From Conchocele bisecta (Eukaryota; Mollusca; Bivalvia; Lucinida; Thyasiridae), in NCBI GenBank assembly GCA_029237695.1, contig CM055279.1:55997530-56061529 (forward strand): DNA of 64,000 bases. Direction: 5' to 3'. Made by a program: the position numbers and the translations under genes. Below, in pieces: positions 46,711 through 57,640 of this stretch. The notes beneath the pieces are model-generated. The model did not search any database. It was not told the origin of the DNA and saw only the letters and a list, made by a program, of their open reading frames with translations. The first letter of the stretch is position 1. Each line of letters begins with the position of its first letter.

Positions 46711-47658
46711 TTACAAATGGATACTTATGTGGCTTATCACATGTTAAATATTAGCCACATAAAACGATTTTTAGCCACATAAAAGGATTTTTTAGGTGGC
46801 TAATTGTAACCAACCCTATCCTTTACTAAGTCCATAACCCTGTGGGGCTAGCCACATAAGTACCCTAATGTGTGCCCGGACGGACGGACGGCCGGACGGC
46901 CGGACGGACGGACGGACGGACGGACGGACGGACGGACGGACGGACGTTCTTACATTAGGGTACTTATGTGGCTTATCACATGTTAAATATTAGCCACATA
47001 AAACGATTTTTAGCCACATAAAATGATTTTTTAGGTGGCTAATTATAACCAACCCTATCCTTTAACAAGTCCATAACCCTGTGGGGCTAGCCACATAAGT
47101 ACCCTAATGTGTGCCCGGACGGACGTACCAACATTTTGGGTTTATGGGCTATTTGCTATATAAAAGATCAAAGGACTAGCCCCTAAACTTCAAAAGGTTT
47201 TATGGGCTAATGGTATAAGTTCAAAGAATTTCAAAGGAAACTAACCCTTACCCTAAGCTCCTAAACCCCTGATGTTTGCCCGGACGGACAGACGGACGGA
47301 CGGACGGAGGACGGACGGACGGACGTTCTTACATTAGGGTACTTATGTGGCTTATCACATGTTAAATATTAGCCACATAAAACGATTTTTTAGGTGGCTA
47401 ATTGTAACCAACCCTATCCTTTAACAAGTCCATAACCCTGTGGGGCTAGCCACATAAGTACCCTAATGTGTGCCCGGACGGACAGACAGACGGACAGACG
47501 GACGGACGGACGGACGGACGGACTTCTTTACTTTCAGGTAACTATGTGGCTTATCGCATGTTAAATATTAGCCACATAAAACCATTTTTAGCCACATAAA
47601 ACGATGTTTTAGGTGGCTAATTGTAACCAACCATATCCTTTAACAAGTCCATAACCCG
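46711..47658. repeat. Run of TIR cassettes separated by GGAC tracts
   Basis: Cassettes lie at 46711-46870, 46950-47108, 47331-47471 and 47531-47658 (the last loses its right end). The 46950 and 47331 copies have ends acattagggtacttatgtgg and agccacataagtaccctaat that are perfect inverted repeats (about 22 bp). A divergent relative lies at 47128-47275 (acattttgggtttatgggct ... ctaaacccctgatgt). (GGAC)n separates them all. Confidence 0.85.
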
Positions 47659-47789
47659 AATGTCTGCCCGGACGGACGGACAGACGGACGGACGGACGGT
47701 CCAAAAACAATATGCCACCCGGATCTTCGAGACCGGTGGCATAAAAATATCATGCCTCATTTGCATATGAAAATAGCCTAATACCAACG

Positions 47790-47941
47790 CGACTCACTAT
47801 CAGTGAAATAAATATTACTAAATGATTATATCTGTATAGCGGGCACTCGTAATTTTTAGAACTGGTGGAATAGTGACACAATTATACACTTATTTAATTC
47901 CCATAAAGCACATGTTGTGCCTACTGAGTGGGCATGTACCT
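47790..47941. mobile_element. TTAA-type (Kolobok-like) transposon, right end
   Basis: Matches the right 150 bp of the 60855-61538 element (tatagcgggcactcgtaatt, tagaactggtggaatagtga, tactgagtgggcatgtacct) and is followed by TTAA at 47942-47945. The left end is not seen, so the copy is partial. Confidence 0.75.
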
Positions 47942-48229
47942 TTAACACATCAGATGGAAAGTGTAGCCAATGTAGCTCCAGATTAGGCATCCAGTGTAGA
48001 CCCGGATTAGAATGCACATCAGTGCAGTCTAATCAAGCTCTACGCTGTTTGTCAGACAACGCAAGTGAAGATGTTCACACATTAAGGCCCACCTGTCTGG
48101 AGAAGGTTGTGGCTATAATTACATGTACAGTACAGGCACCGCGAAACCCGCATATTTTTGTATTTGCCGAGTTTGTCGGCCTCGCGGAATCTCATAAGTT
48201 GTGTACTCGAAATCTCGCTTCACGATCGC

Positions 48230-49160
48230 AACCTATGCGAGAAACCCGAGGTTGTCACATGTCCCTAACATGACACGTACACATTGTTTTAGGAGACGAT
48301 TCTTATGTGCAGCCAAAACATGTTTTTATTAAGAAATAGAACAAATGTGGACAAACATCAGTAGTTCTTGACAACAAAAACACAATAATTGTCTTAGGAG
48401 ACGATTCTAATGTACTGCCAATACATGTTTATTGAAAAGAAAACATATTTCGATACGTGTTATTGGTTGCTGTATCGCATCGTCGACCTATACACAAGAT
48501 CGCGAAAACGCGAGACTGCAAAATCGCGAGACGAAAACATGATATTCTATTGTATTCAATATCGCGTTTTCGCCTTGTGGTCGCGCGTTTTTTTGTGAAT
48601 GCGATGTCGCGTTTTTGCCTCGGCTTTTTCACGATGTGTTGAAATTGAGTTTTGCGCGTACCTATACGTACTGGAACCCTATCCCAAACTAACACATTTG
48701 CGACATATCATTTTCTGTCTAGTTGCACACCTGATGGTGTTTACAATCATCTGTCGGTAATCCAGTTTCACGTTCAAAGTGTGACCTGGTGACCGACATT
48801 TAGAATTCGGCAGAAACAATAATATCAAAACAACGCTATGTAGTCGCTCACGTCCATCATATCGCCGATAAATTGATAATTACGCATTAGCTTGACATAG
48901 TGCATTTTCACTTTGTTTGATTTCTTGATAAAGCAACATTTGGCAGCACATGAGAATCGTCTCCTAAGTCGATTCTTTGTAAAGAAATACAAATGTATTC
49001 ATTTCACATTTGTTGATTTCTTAATAAAATAGGTTTGTCAACACATGAGAATCGTCTCATTAGACGATACTAATGGGTTTTTTTCTTCCAAATTTTTTTT
49101 ATTTCTTAATAATAACACATGTTTTGGCAACACATGAGAATAGTCTCCCATGACAAAACC
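48230..49160. repeat. Dispersed repeat with agaatcgtctcct motifs, copy 2
   Basis: Shares gttgtcacatgtccctaaca, aggagacgattct, aaacatgtttttattaagaa and gcgaaaacgcgaga words with 42020-43060. (a)cacatgagaatcgtctc repeats lie at 48950, 49043 and 49130. Confidence 0.7.
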
Positions 49161-49392
49161 ATTTATATTTTGTACAAATATTAGCATTATTGTCAAGCCC
49201 GTCTGCGGAAAGCGAGACATAGTGCACTTCTCACAATGACGTCCGGGTGTCCGTCCGTGCGTCCATCCGTATTTTTAATTGTCGACGGTATTATCACCGA
49301 AAACCGGCGATGCAACATTGAATGAAATGTCGCATCTAGCTCATAGTAATTGGGGAAACTGTTAGAACGGGCAAACAATTGACACATTCAAA

Positions 49393-49700
49393 AACTAGAA
49401 ATGTGGCATTAAGGTTTCAAACACACCAAGTCTGTGACATTGACCCTGGGCTTAGCGGGGGTGGGTTGAATGTGGATTTGTCACTGGGCGGTAGAGGACC
49501 ATTGGAGCAATGCGTGTGTGAAATGTGAAGCAGATCCGAGCAAGGAAACAGAAATTATAAGCCATTTACCCGAGCATTAAGGTTTTGGGACGGACATACG
49601 TACGGACGCCGTTAACACTATATGCCATATGGTGGGTGGGGGGGGGGGGGGGGGGGGGGGGTGGGGGGGGGGGGGGGGGGGGCGGGGGGGGCATAATAAA
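49393..49700 (+). mobile_element. Family-H element fragment with expanded G run
   Basis: 5' aactagaaatgtggcattaa, one monomer (gtctgtgacattgaccctgg, gaatgtggatttgtcactgg), acggacatacgtacgg, then a 3' hairpin region. Here the C-rich arm is nearly absent (tatatgccatatggtggg) and the G arm is a run of about 60 G with a few T/C, then gcataataaa. Confidence 0.75.
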
Positions 49701-49898
49701 CGATGCAATTTGTGTTTCTCGAGTCGGGTTCCATATGGTGAAGAGGAAATACGATCGATTACACACCGTGAAAATCTTGTTGGAACATAAAGGCCAATGG
49801 TCACGTACGATATTTCAGTTTACCGATGTTACATCAGCTGTTATTCTAAGTATGTATGGTCGCTCGTTAGGGGCATTTCTTTACTTCTTTTAAAAGTG

Positions 49899-49946
49899 AT
49901 GGGATGTTGCCTAGGGGATAGAGCACCTGACTTCAAATCTGGAGGT
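49899..49946 (+). ncRNA. tRNA-like SINE head, truncated
   Basis: gatgttgcctaggggataga-gcacctgacttcaaatctgg-aggttg resembles the D-arm/A box and anticodon arm of a tRNA-derived SINE (ctgac ttcaaat ctgg stem). The B box (ggttcgatcc) is absent, so it is a fragment. Confidence 0.45.
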
Positions 49947-50185
49947 TGTGTACAAAGTGTCATTGTGTTGATGTACAAAGTAATAACAGTGATTCGTTGC
50001 ATTTTGCCCAGTAATTTTGTCGCAAAATGCTGCAATTATTTCGCCGCGTTTTGCCGAGGAACAGCACGGAATCACCGCGCAAACTTTGCGGCGTTTTCTC
50101 CTTATGCTGCAATTGGCCACGGGAAGTTTTGCAAGAGATTGCAGCAATTTTCCGCGCTACAGTTAAATTGGTTGCGGCAATAACA

Positions 50186-51195
50186 AACAAGAGGGCCATG
50201 ATGGCCCTAATTCGCTCACCTGACTCCATGAACACCAGAGGAGAATGTGACATGGAGTTCAATCGGCCATGTGATTCCTGAGAAAAAGACGTTCAAAATC
50301 TTGAATAAATGGACCCTTTGGCGGCCATCATGGATGACATAATCATCCGATTCCAACAAATATTGCACCAGAGCAATCGCCTCATCGATACCTTCAATTT
50401 GATATATGACATGACACCACGGACTACACCCATTTTTGACCCTGGGGTAACCATTTTAACACCTTTGAAGGGAGCATTCTACATCGATCATTCCTACCAA
50501 GTTTCGTCTAAATCCGGCTGGCGGTTCAGGAGAAGAAGATTTTTTAAGAATCTGTGCTATTTTTAGACGGCGGCCATCTTGGATTAGCGACGACCTCCAT
50601 TTTAACAAATCTGAAAAGGCTTCACCCATGGACCATAACTGTGAAGTTTGGCCAACATGGGCCAAGCGGTTCATGTGAAGAAGAATTTTGAAATCTCTAA
50701 TAAAAGAACGACCTTTTGACCTTTCGGCGGCCATCTTGGATGACAAGACCATCCAATTTCGACAAAAATGTACCAGAGCGATCGCCTCTTTGATACCTTC
50801 GATTTGATATAGACATGACCATATTCGGTAAAAAATAAAATTTGACCCCAATTTGACCCCACGGGCCACGCCCATTTTTGACCCCGGGGTCACCATTTTA
50901 ACAACTTTGAAAGAGCATTGTACATCGATCATTCCTACCAAGTTTCGTCGAAATCCAGTTGGCGGTTCAGGAGAAGAAGATTTTTTAAGAATTTATGCTA
51001 TTTTTAGACGGCTGCCATCTTGGAATAGCGAAGACCTCCGTTTTAACAAATCTGAAAAGGCTTCACCCATGGACCATAACTTTTAAGTTTGGCCAACATG
51101 GGCAAAGCGGTTCATATGAAGAAGAATTTTGAAATCTCTAATAAAAGAACGACCTTTTGACTTACGGCGGACACATTGCGGTAACAATAGCTCAC
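50186..51195 (+). mobile_element. Family-A element lacking its 3' hairpin
   Basis: 5' end aacaagagggccatgatggc and gctcacctga present; about two monomers; an internal deletion after gagttcaatcgg. At 51160 the last monomer jumps to the 3' region (acattgcggtaacaatagct-cac), and the hairpin's distal arm is replaced by the pogo-like TIR (ctgcgggtttcgcgg). Confidence 0.8.
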
Positions 51196-51222
51196 CTGCG
51201 GGTTTCGCGGTGCCTGTACTGT

Positions 51223-52141
51223 AGGCTACACATCCCACTAGCTTGATTTTTACATGAGAATTTCGTAACAAGAGGCAAGTATGGCCGGATAAGCTCTGTG
51301 ACAGGTACCAGTGAATATAAACTTGTCTTGGTTTACCGACGCGACAAGACAAAAGGTCGCCCACGATTGCCTAACAAGATTACAGTAGCACGGTCAATTG
51401 TTTTGCACCTATCTTGCTAATAATATACAATATCAACGCCATTTAACCAAGAATTTGTCTATACAAACACTCAAAAACGTAACAGACCAATGACAATCAG
51501 ATTACGTGTGGGTCATGGAAGATAACACGTGACATAGGTTAATTATACGAGATCCGACACAACCAGTCTTATGGAGATTTCCCCAGTGCAGCTTATGATC
51601 AGCTGACTCATGCAGTCTGCCATATATGCAAAGGTTTTGTTAGACACACCAGAATGTTTTGACAACAGAAGAAAGTGTAGATTCTAATCTGACTGTGCAG
51701 CCGCGCTGGGGCTACACTGGTTGCAGACATAGTAAGTATTTTTTATTGTGGCGGGTCACATAAATAGGTGCACATGCAGCTAACGTGTCAGCTATGAAAG
51801 TAGCTGCATATTTTGAAATTCACAGTTTCACATACATTTTCACAAGAACATATTGATTAAGAACCTGTTACAAATTGATCTAAATTTACGAGATGGCATC
51901 ATTATTTATCCCTTGGCTGCTTAGCCTACTTTGTTGTTAAGAAAAGTATAAAAAAAATTCTGATTATCCATAACATTTGGAATTCTGTGATTCAATGCTA
52001 TGCTTTACTTGTAAATATACTTTACAACAATAACATTGGGGGAAATGCCACAGTGAAATGGTTGAATAATTAAAGTTTGGGTCCTGTATTGTCCAGTGAA
52101 AGATGTCATGATGTGTGTGGCATGAGCAGCGTAATACACAC
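51223..52141. other. Intronic sequence, nothing recognised
   Basis: No repeats or exons seen apart from exon 2 at its end. Short open frames have no motif. Confidence 0.4.
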
Positions 52142-52295
52142 CTGATACATGGAGCCCACACGTATGACGCCCTGTGTGGTCGCCAGCCTCTTGGTTTCCG
52201 GGTTGTACCCGAGGATGCAGAAAAAGTTGTCGGTTCCGGGCTGGAAATTGCGAGCCGCCCGGATGTCAGTGAAGTGGGAAACTTTACACTTGCCC
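52142..52295 (-). CDS. RERE: RERE/atrophin-like exon 2 of 5 (C-terminal BAH domain)
   Basis: This 154-nt exon has acceptor ttctccag at 52296 and donor gtgtgt at 52141. Its first G completes the split Arg codon, giving R-GKCKVSHFTDI. It then reads 'FFCILGYNPETKRLATTQG' and 'IRVGSMYQ', 51 codons ending in phase 0. The motif order GKC-x-SHF-x-DI...FF-x-ILGYNPET-x-RL-x-TQG-x-IRVG is the end of the BAH domain in RERE/atrophin proteins and separates this gene from MTA and MIER corepressors, which resemble it in ELM2 only. Codons are GC-rich compared with the AT-rich introns. The intron on its 3' side (7.2 kb) holds a pogo-like element and a GGAC composite array; the 5' intron holds a family-E repeat array. 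Confidence 0.95.
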
Positions 52296-52656
52296 CTGGA
52301 GAATACAATGAAAGTGACAAGTGAAAGTGTTTAACATCCCAGCAACAGCTAAGGTCCTATATTGTATCCTCCAAATGCAATTGGTTAAAAAAATGGAACG
52401 TTATTACAATGGGTTAAAGAACCTGGCTAAAAATGGAACTTTATATATTTTACAACGATTAGTTTACAAATAAAGCGGAATGGAACTTAAGCCATAGGTC
52501 ATAGGTCATAGGGAATTAATTATAATATATAATTTAAGAATAAAATGAAGACATTTTAATATAGGGAGGCTTTTATTTTATAAAATAATTTATTGACATT
52601 TGTGTAAAAATTAATGTACAGTAAAGTTCCATATCACGACCACCCCGTTATTGAGA

Positions 52657-53690
52657 CTCTTTGATACCTTCGATTTGATAGACATGACCATATTGGGTCA
52701 AAAATAAAATTTGACCCCACGGGCCACGCCCATTTTTGACCCCGGGGTCACCATTTTAACAACTTTGAAAGAGCCTTGTACATCGATCATTCCTACCAAG
52801 TTTCGTCGAAATCCGGCTAGCAGAACAAGGTTTTTTAAAAAATTATTCTATTTTTAGATGGCGGCCATCTTGGATTAGTGATGACTTCCATTTTAACAAA
52901 TCTGAAAAGTCTTCACACCCATGGACCATAACTTTTAAGTTTGGCTACCATGGGCCAAGCGGTTCATGTGAAGAAGAATTTTGAAATCTCTAATAAAAGA
53001 ACGACCTTTTGACCTTTCGGCGGCCATCTTGGATGACATAACCATCCGATTTCGACAAAAAATTCACCAGAGTGATCGCCTCATTGATACCTTCGATTTG
53101 ATATATAACATGACCATATTTGGTCAAAAATAAAATTTGACCCTAATTTGACCCCACGTGCCACGCCCATTTTTACCCGGGGTTCACCATTTTAACAACT
53201 TTGAAAGAGCATTGTACATCGATCATTCCTACCAGGTTTTGTCGAAATCCGGTTGGCGGTTCTTGAGAAGAAGAATTTGTGCTATTTTTAGATGGCGGCC
53301 ATCTTGGATTACGTAATGACGTCATTTTAACAATTTTGTAATCCCCTACTTAAGGACCATGACCATGAAGTTTGGTGACTATAGGCCCAATGGTTACCGA
53401 GGAGAAGACGTTTGAAAATGTTCACGGACGGACGGACGGACGTTCTTACATTACTATACTTATGTGGCTTATCACATGTTAAATATTAGCCACATAAAAC
53501 GATTTTTTAGGTGGCTAATTGTAACCAACCCTATCCTTTACCAAGTCCATAACCCTGTGGGGCTAGCCACATAAGTACCCTAATGTGTGCCCAGACGGAC
53601 GGACGATGGACGGAATACGACGGACGGACGGACACATTGCGGTAACAATAGCTCACATCAGCTTCGCTCAGGTGAGCTGAAAAAAGTTTT
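52657..53690 (+). mobile_element. Family-A element, 5'-truncated
   Basis: Begins inside a monomer (gactctttgataccttcgat). It has two monomers, a GGAC tract interrupted by a TIR cassette at 53446-53590, a second GGAC tract, and the 3' hairpin agctcacatcagcttcgctc-aggtgagct with gaaaaaa. 52296-52656 is AT-rich with nothing recognised. Confidence 0.85.
53446..53590 (+). mobile_element. GGAC-associated TIR cassette in a family-A element
   Basis: acattactatacttatgtgg ... agccacataagtaccctaat, placed inside the GGAC tract exactly as in the copy at 470-632. The shared left-end variant acattactatac makes these two copies closest relatives. Confidence 0.85.
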
Positions 53691-54644
53691 TGCCTTACAA
53701 ACAAGGTGAACATAAGTCCTCAGTGACCTTGGGCGGTCGGACGTGGATCGTATGCAAAACAAAGCATTATCCCTAGACACACACTGTGGCCAAATATTAT
53801 CAAAATCAGTCAAGTTATTGAAAAATGAAAGGTGTTACTAATGGACTAACGGCGAGGGGATAATAAGCTTTCCGCAATAATACGATATGTTGAACAATTC
53901 TGCAAAAACCAGGAACCAATGTTTCCAACGTTTCGGCACAAGGTCTTTATCAAGGAATTAGTTCCTACTAAACGTTAAGTGGCATCCATTTTAGAATAAT
54001 TACAGTATAAGCTGGCCACGAGTAGATGTGTGACCGTCCCGCGTGGTCGGGTGGTCTGTGTCGGCTTGGATCCGTGGGTGAGATTTATTGTAGTACTCAC
54101 CCTATAGCTGGGATGTCTATTACTGGGTTGAATGTTAAACGGAGAATTCAGCATCAAGCTGTAGCACCCCAGCTTACAGATTCCAAGCATAACCACACAA
54201 TTCACCAGGAGGCACAGGGGTCCGATCAGTTGGCGTATTAATAAATTAATAGTGCCAAAAGATGTGTGTATAAAATATAAAATTGTATAAATTAGGTTGC
54301 AGGTAGAAGTCAGATTGAAACGATAGCACACTAATTTAATGATGTTGATGTCCAGAACATACATACAGGTTAGGTTAAACAGTTCCAAGTATTGATAATC
54401 TATTATTTCATGTAGGTATATTGTACATGGATATAAACGCATTACGTTGAATGTGCGTTTTCAATGTGAATTTATGGACAGTGCACATTTCAATATGTTG
54501 TGAATATTGAATACAGTTCCAATTTGTGAATAATGGCTGGTATTCTGATAGTAATGTTCTACATATAGTTACGTATGTTTACTTCTGTAAACTGTAATGT
54601 TATAAAATAATTTCAACTTCACTGTTACATGTAGATCCAACATT
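53691..54644. other. Intronic sequence with one degenerate monomer
   Basis: 53700-53840 holds one 'gaccttgggcggtcggacg-tggat' monomer. The rest is unassigned. A 155-codon minus-strand frame (53975-54442), rich in Leu, Ile, Cys and Tyr, has no recognisable motif, and I do not call it a gene. Confidence 0.4.
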
Positions 54645-56646
54645 AACTAGATTGGTCAGTAAGCGAGGCTTACGGAATACCCCCCGGTGGGCCCAGGTAC
54701 CCCTAAAATATGTAAAAATGTCCAAGTGTGTGGGCTTGTGACCTTGACTCTGGGCTTAGCGGGAGCGGCATGAACGTGAATTTGCCACAGGGTGGTAGAG
54801 GTCCATTGGAGCAATGAGTGTGTGAAATGTGAAGCAGATCCGAGCAAGGAAATAGAAGTTATAATTTGTCTGATGTTAAATGTAAAGAAACTAAGTATGT
54901 GACCGTGACCTCGAGATCAGTGGGAATTTGTCACAGCATGATAGTAGAGCCTAAGAGGAAAGCATGCATGAAATAATAAGAATTTTCAATGAAAGAAATA
55001 GAAGTTATAACATATTTCTCTGATGTTAAGTTTTGTAAAGAGATTAAGTATTTGACCTTGACCTTGGGATCAGTGGGGGTTGGACGGTCGTGGATTTGGC
55101 ACAGCATGGTAGTAGAGCCTTACAGGAATGCATGTGTGAAATATTAAGCATTTTAGATGAAGGAAATAGAAGTTATAACAATATTTCTCTGATGTTAAGT
55201 TTTGAAAAGAGACTAAGTATTTGACCTTGACATTGGGATCAGCGGGGGTTGGACGGTCGTGGATTTGGCACACCATGGTAGTAGAGCCTTACAGGAATGC
55301 ATGTGTGAAATATTAAGCATTTTAGATGAAGGAAATAGAAGTTATAACAATATTTCTCTGATGTTAAGTTTTGTAAAGAGACTAAGTATTTGACCTTGAC
55401 CTTGGGATCAGCGGGGGTTGGACGGTCGTGGATTTGGCACAGCATGGTAGTAGAGCCTTACAGGAATGCATGTGTGAAATATTAAGCATTTTAGATGAAG
55501 GAAATAGAGTTAATATAACAATATTTCTCTGATGTTAAGTTTTGAAAAGAGACTAAGTATTTGACCTTGGGATCAGCAGGGGTTGGACGGTCGTGGATTT
55601 GGCACAGCATGGTAGTAGAGCCTTACAGGAATGCATGTGTGAAATATTAAGCATTTTAGATGAAGGAAATGGAAGTATCATAACAATATTTCTCTGATGT
55701 TAAGTTTTGTAAAGAGACTAAGTATTTGACCTTGACATTGGGATCAGCGGGGGTTGGATGGTCGTGGATTTGGCACAGCATGGTAGTAGAGCCTTACAGG
55801 AATGCATGTGTGAAATATTAAGCATTTTAGATGAAGGAAATAGAAGTTATAACAATATTTCTCTGATGTTAAGTTTTGAAAAGAGACTAAGTATTTGACC
55901 TTGGGATCAGCAGGGGTTGGACGGTCGTGGATTTGGCACAGCATGGTAGTAGAGCCTTACAGGAATGCATGTGTGAAATATTAAGCATTTTAGATGAAGG
56001 AAATGGAAGTTATAACAATATTTCTCTGATGTTAAGTTTTGTAAAGAGACTAAGTATTTGACCTTGACATTGGGCTCAGCGGGGGTTGGACGGTCGTGGA
56101 TTTGGCACAGCATGGTAGTAGAGCCCTACAGGAATGCATGTGTGAAATATTAAGCATTTTAGATGAAGGAAATAGAAGTTATAACAATATTTCTCTGATG
56201 TTAAGTTTTGTAAAGAGACTAAGTATTTGACCTTGACCTTGGGATCAGCGGGGGTTGGACGGTCGTGAATTTGGCACAGCATGGTAGTAGAGCCTTACAG
56301 GAATGCATGTGTGAAATATTAAGCATGTTAGATGAAGGAAATAGAAGTTGTAACAATATTTCTCTGATGTTAAGTTTTGTAAAGAGACTAAGTATTTGAC
56401 CTCGACCTTGGGATCAGCAGGGGTTGGACGGTCGTGGATTTGGCACAGCATGGTAGAAGAGCCTTACAGGAATGCATGTGTGAAATATTAAGCATTTTAG
56501 ATGAAGGGAAATAGAAGTTATAACAATATTTCTCTGATGTTAAGTTTACGGACGCACGGACGGACGGACGGACGGACGGACGGACGCACGGACGGACAAC
56601 CTGACTCCAGTATACCCCCCCCACAACTCGTTGCGGGGGGTATAAT
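54645..56646 (+). mobile_element. Family-E Helentron-like element with 169-bp array
   Basis: The 5' end aactagattggtcagtaagc has a hairpin (gtaagc/gcttac), then atacccccc, complementary to ggggggtat in the 3' hairpin (tataccccccccacaactcg-ttgcggggggtata). The array has about ten 169-bp units (agtatttgaccttgaccttg, gtcgtggatttggcacagca, ggaatgcatgtgtgaaatat, tatttctctgatgttaag); some lack 6 bp of gaccttgac. A GGAC tract lies at 56549-56597. Confidence 0.9.
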
Positions 56647-57540
56647 TAATCCAATAATCCAAACACAAGATCCTTTATGCTCCTGAGTTCTTGTAGTACC
56701 GCCTGACTGTATGCCGGGGTAATGGAAACTGATTTTACTAAAGTTTGCACCATGCATATAGCAAGAGTGAGTCTTAATCTCATATGACAATCAAATAATA
56801 AATGAAACCATCTAACAAACATCTTTCTGATCTGAATCATAATTGAGATAAGTATGACACTTTGACAGAGTAGCTTTCTGATAGTCAAACATTGCATTTT
56901 GAAAACAATACATTCTCAGTGACCAATGCTTAGATATTAGCGTCTGATCTTATCAATATTAATTTTTTTTTTATTATATTAGTTTGCAGTCAGAGCAGAT
57001 ATTGTCCAACTTCCTTACTAATCTTAATCAAACAAGTTATTATGTTTTGAAACCTATCTGCTCATATGAAAATGCAGCTTATACAATAATTGAAATATGT
57101 ACATGAGAAAACATACATTATGATAAAGTAATATGGTCACACGGTGACAGATGTACCGGTGAAGCACCAGATCAGTATGAGCATTCATGCAGTCTCATCA
57201 GTGCTTGTACTGGTCGATATTACATTTGGAAACCATTCTAGATGTACATTTAGATACCCATCAGACTGTATAAGTGAGGTAGCTTATCAGCGAACATCAA
57301 CCAGTCTCACCCCATGATAATGAAATATGCATTTGAAATCATGCAGTTCGATTTGCCGAGAACGGATGACCCTTCCTGATTTTATGCATAAGAATGGAGA
57401 ACATGTACTGGACCAATGCATAGAAACCTTCAGAACATGTTCTTATATTCTAATCAGAAATTTCAATTGACCAAACCAACATTCTGACTTCATTCATGAG
57501 AACCAAGAACATGCTCAGAAAGGGGCCCTGATTGGCTTAC
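56647..57540. other. Intronic sequence next to exon 1, nothing recognised
   Basis: AT-rich, no tandem structure, no TIRs found. A short minus-strand frame of hydrophobic residues is judged chance. Confidence 0.4.
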
Positions 57541-57640
57541 CTGAGAGCGGTAACTGGATATGTATCGGTCGCCTCGGAGCAGAAAAGTTCCCGCGACTTC
57601 ACGTGCCGATCTCTCACCGGCTCATTGCTGTCTATCGCAT
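57541..57640 (-). CDS. RERE: RERE/atrophin-like exon 1 of 5 in window (BAH domain part)
   Basis: Internal exon of a RERE/atrophin-family nuclear corepressor, read on the minus strand. It starts after the acceptor ...GTACTACAG at 57641 and ends before the donor gtaagc at 57540. The 100-nt frame encodes 33 residues, including 'VKSRELFCSEATDTY' and ending 'PVTALR'. This matches the BAH-domain stretch of vertebrate RERE around '[20 protein letters not shown]' (from memory of the family). The last codon is split after AG and is completed by the next exon. BAH domains read chromatin; RERE acts in HDAC-linked repression and retinoid signalling. Odd: the upstream intron directly at the acceptor is a 31-bp minisatellite whose unit repeats the acceptor sequence itself. 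Earlier BAH exons are not in the window. Confidence 0.92.

Larger units (their letters stand above)
46463..47746 (+). mobile_element. Family-F Helentron-like element built of GGAC tracts and TIR cassettes
   Basis: The 5' end aacaaaaaatgcgtctgtcg-aacgc has a hairpin (gcgt/acgc), then atgccacc, matching ggtggcat in the 3' hairpin at 47711-47741 (atgccacccggatcttcgag-accggtggcat), then aaaaa. Instead of long monomers the body alternates (GGAC)n with five to six cassettes of about 160 bp. It encodes only the poly-(TDGR) translation of the microsatellite. Confidence 0.8.
48128..51221. mobile_element. pogo-like element with 25-bp TIRs and TA duplication
   Basis: The left end CAGTACAGGCACCGCGAAAC-CCGCA is the exact reverse complement of 51197-51221. 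TA flanks both ends (48126-48127, 51222-51223). The CAGT start with TA fits pogo/Tigger-type elements. The interior holds the aaacatgagaatcgtctc repeat (48230-49160), a family-H fragment with a G run (49393-49700), a tRNA-like segment and a family-A element (50186-51195) that abuts the right TIR directly. No transposase frame. Confidence 0.75.

Noticed and set aside
46490..46754. Open frames of DGRT repeats
   Set aside because: Pure translation of (GGAC)n; no independent coding evidence.
50456..50941. 161-codon minus-strand frame
   Set aside because: Lies within family-A monomers; the same peptide pieces recur, broken, in all family-A copies, so it is a chance open stretch of a repeat.
53975..54442. 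155-codon hydrophobic minus-strand frame
   Set aside because: No recognisable motif, AT-driven composition, no supporting splice signals or homology that I can name; left unannotated as a gene.
55070..56624. Series of similar 66-68 codon minus-strand frames
   Set aside because: Each is one 169-bp repeat unit read antisense; the repetition reflects the DNA array, not a gene family.
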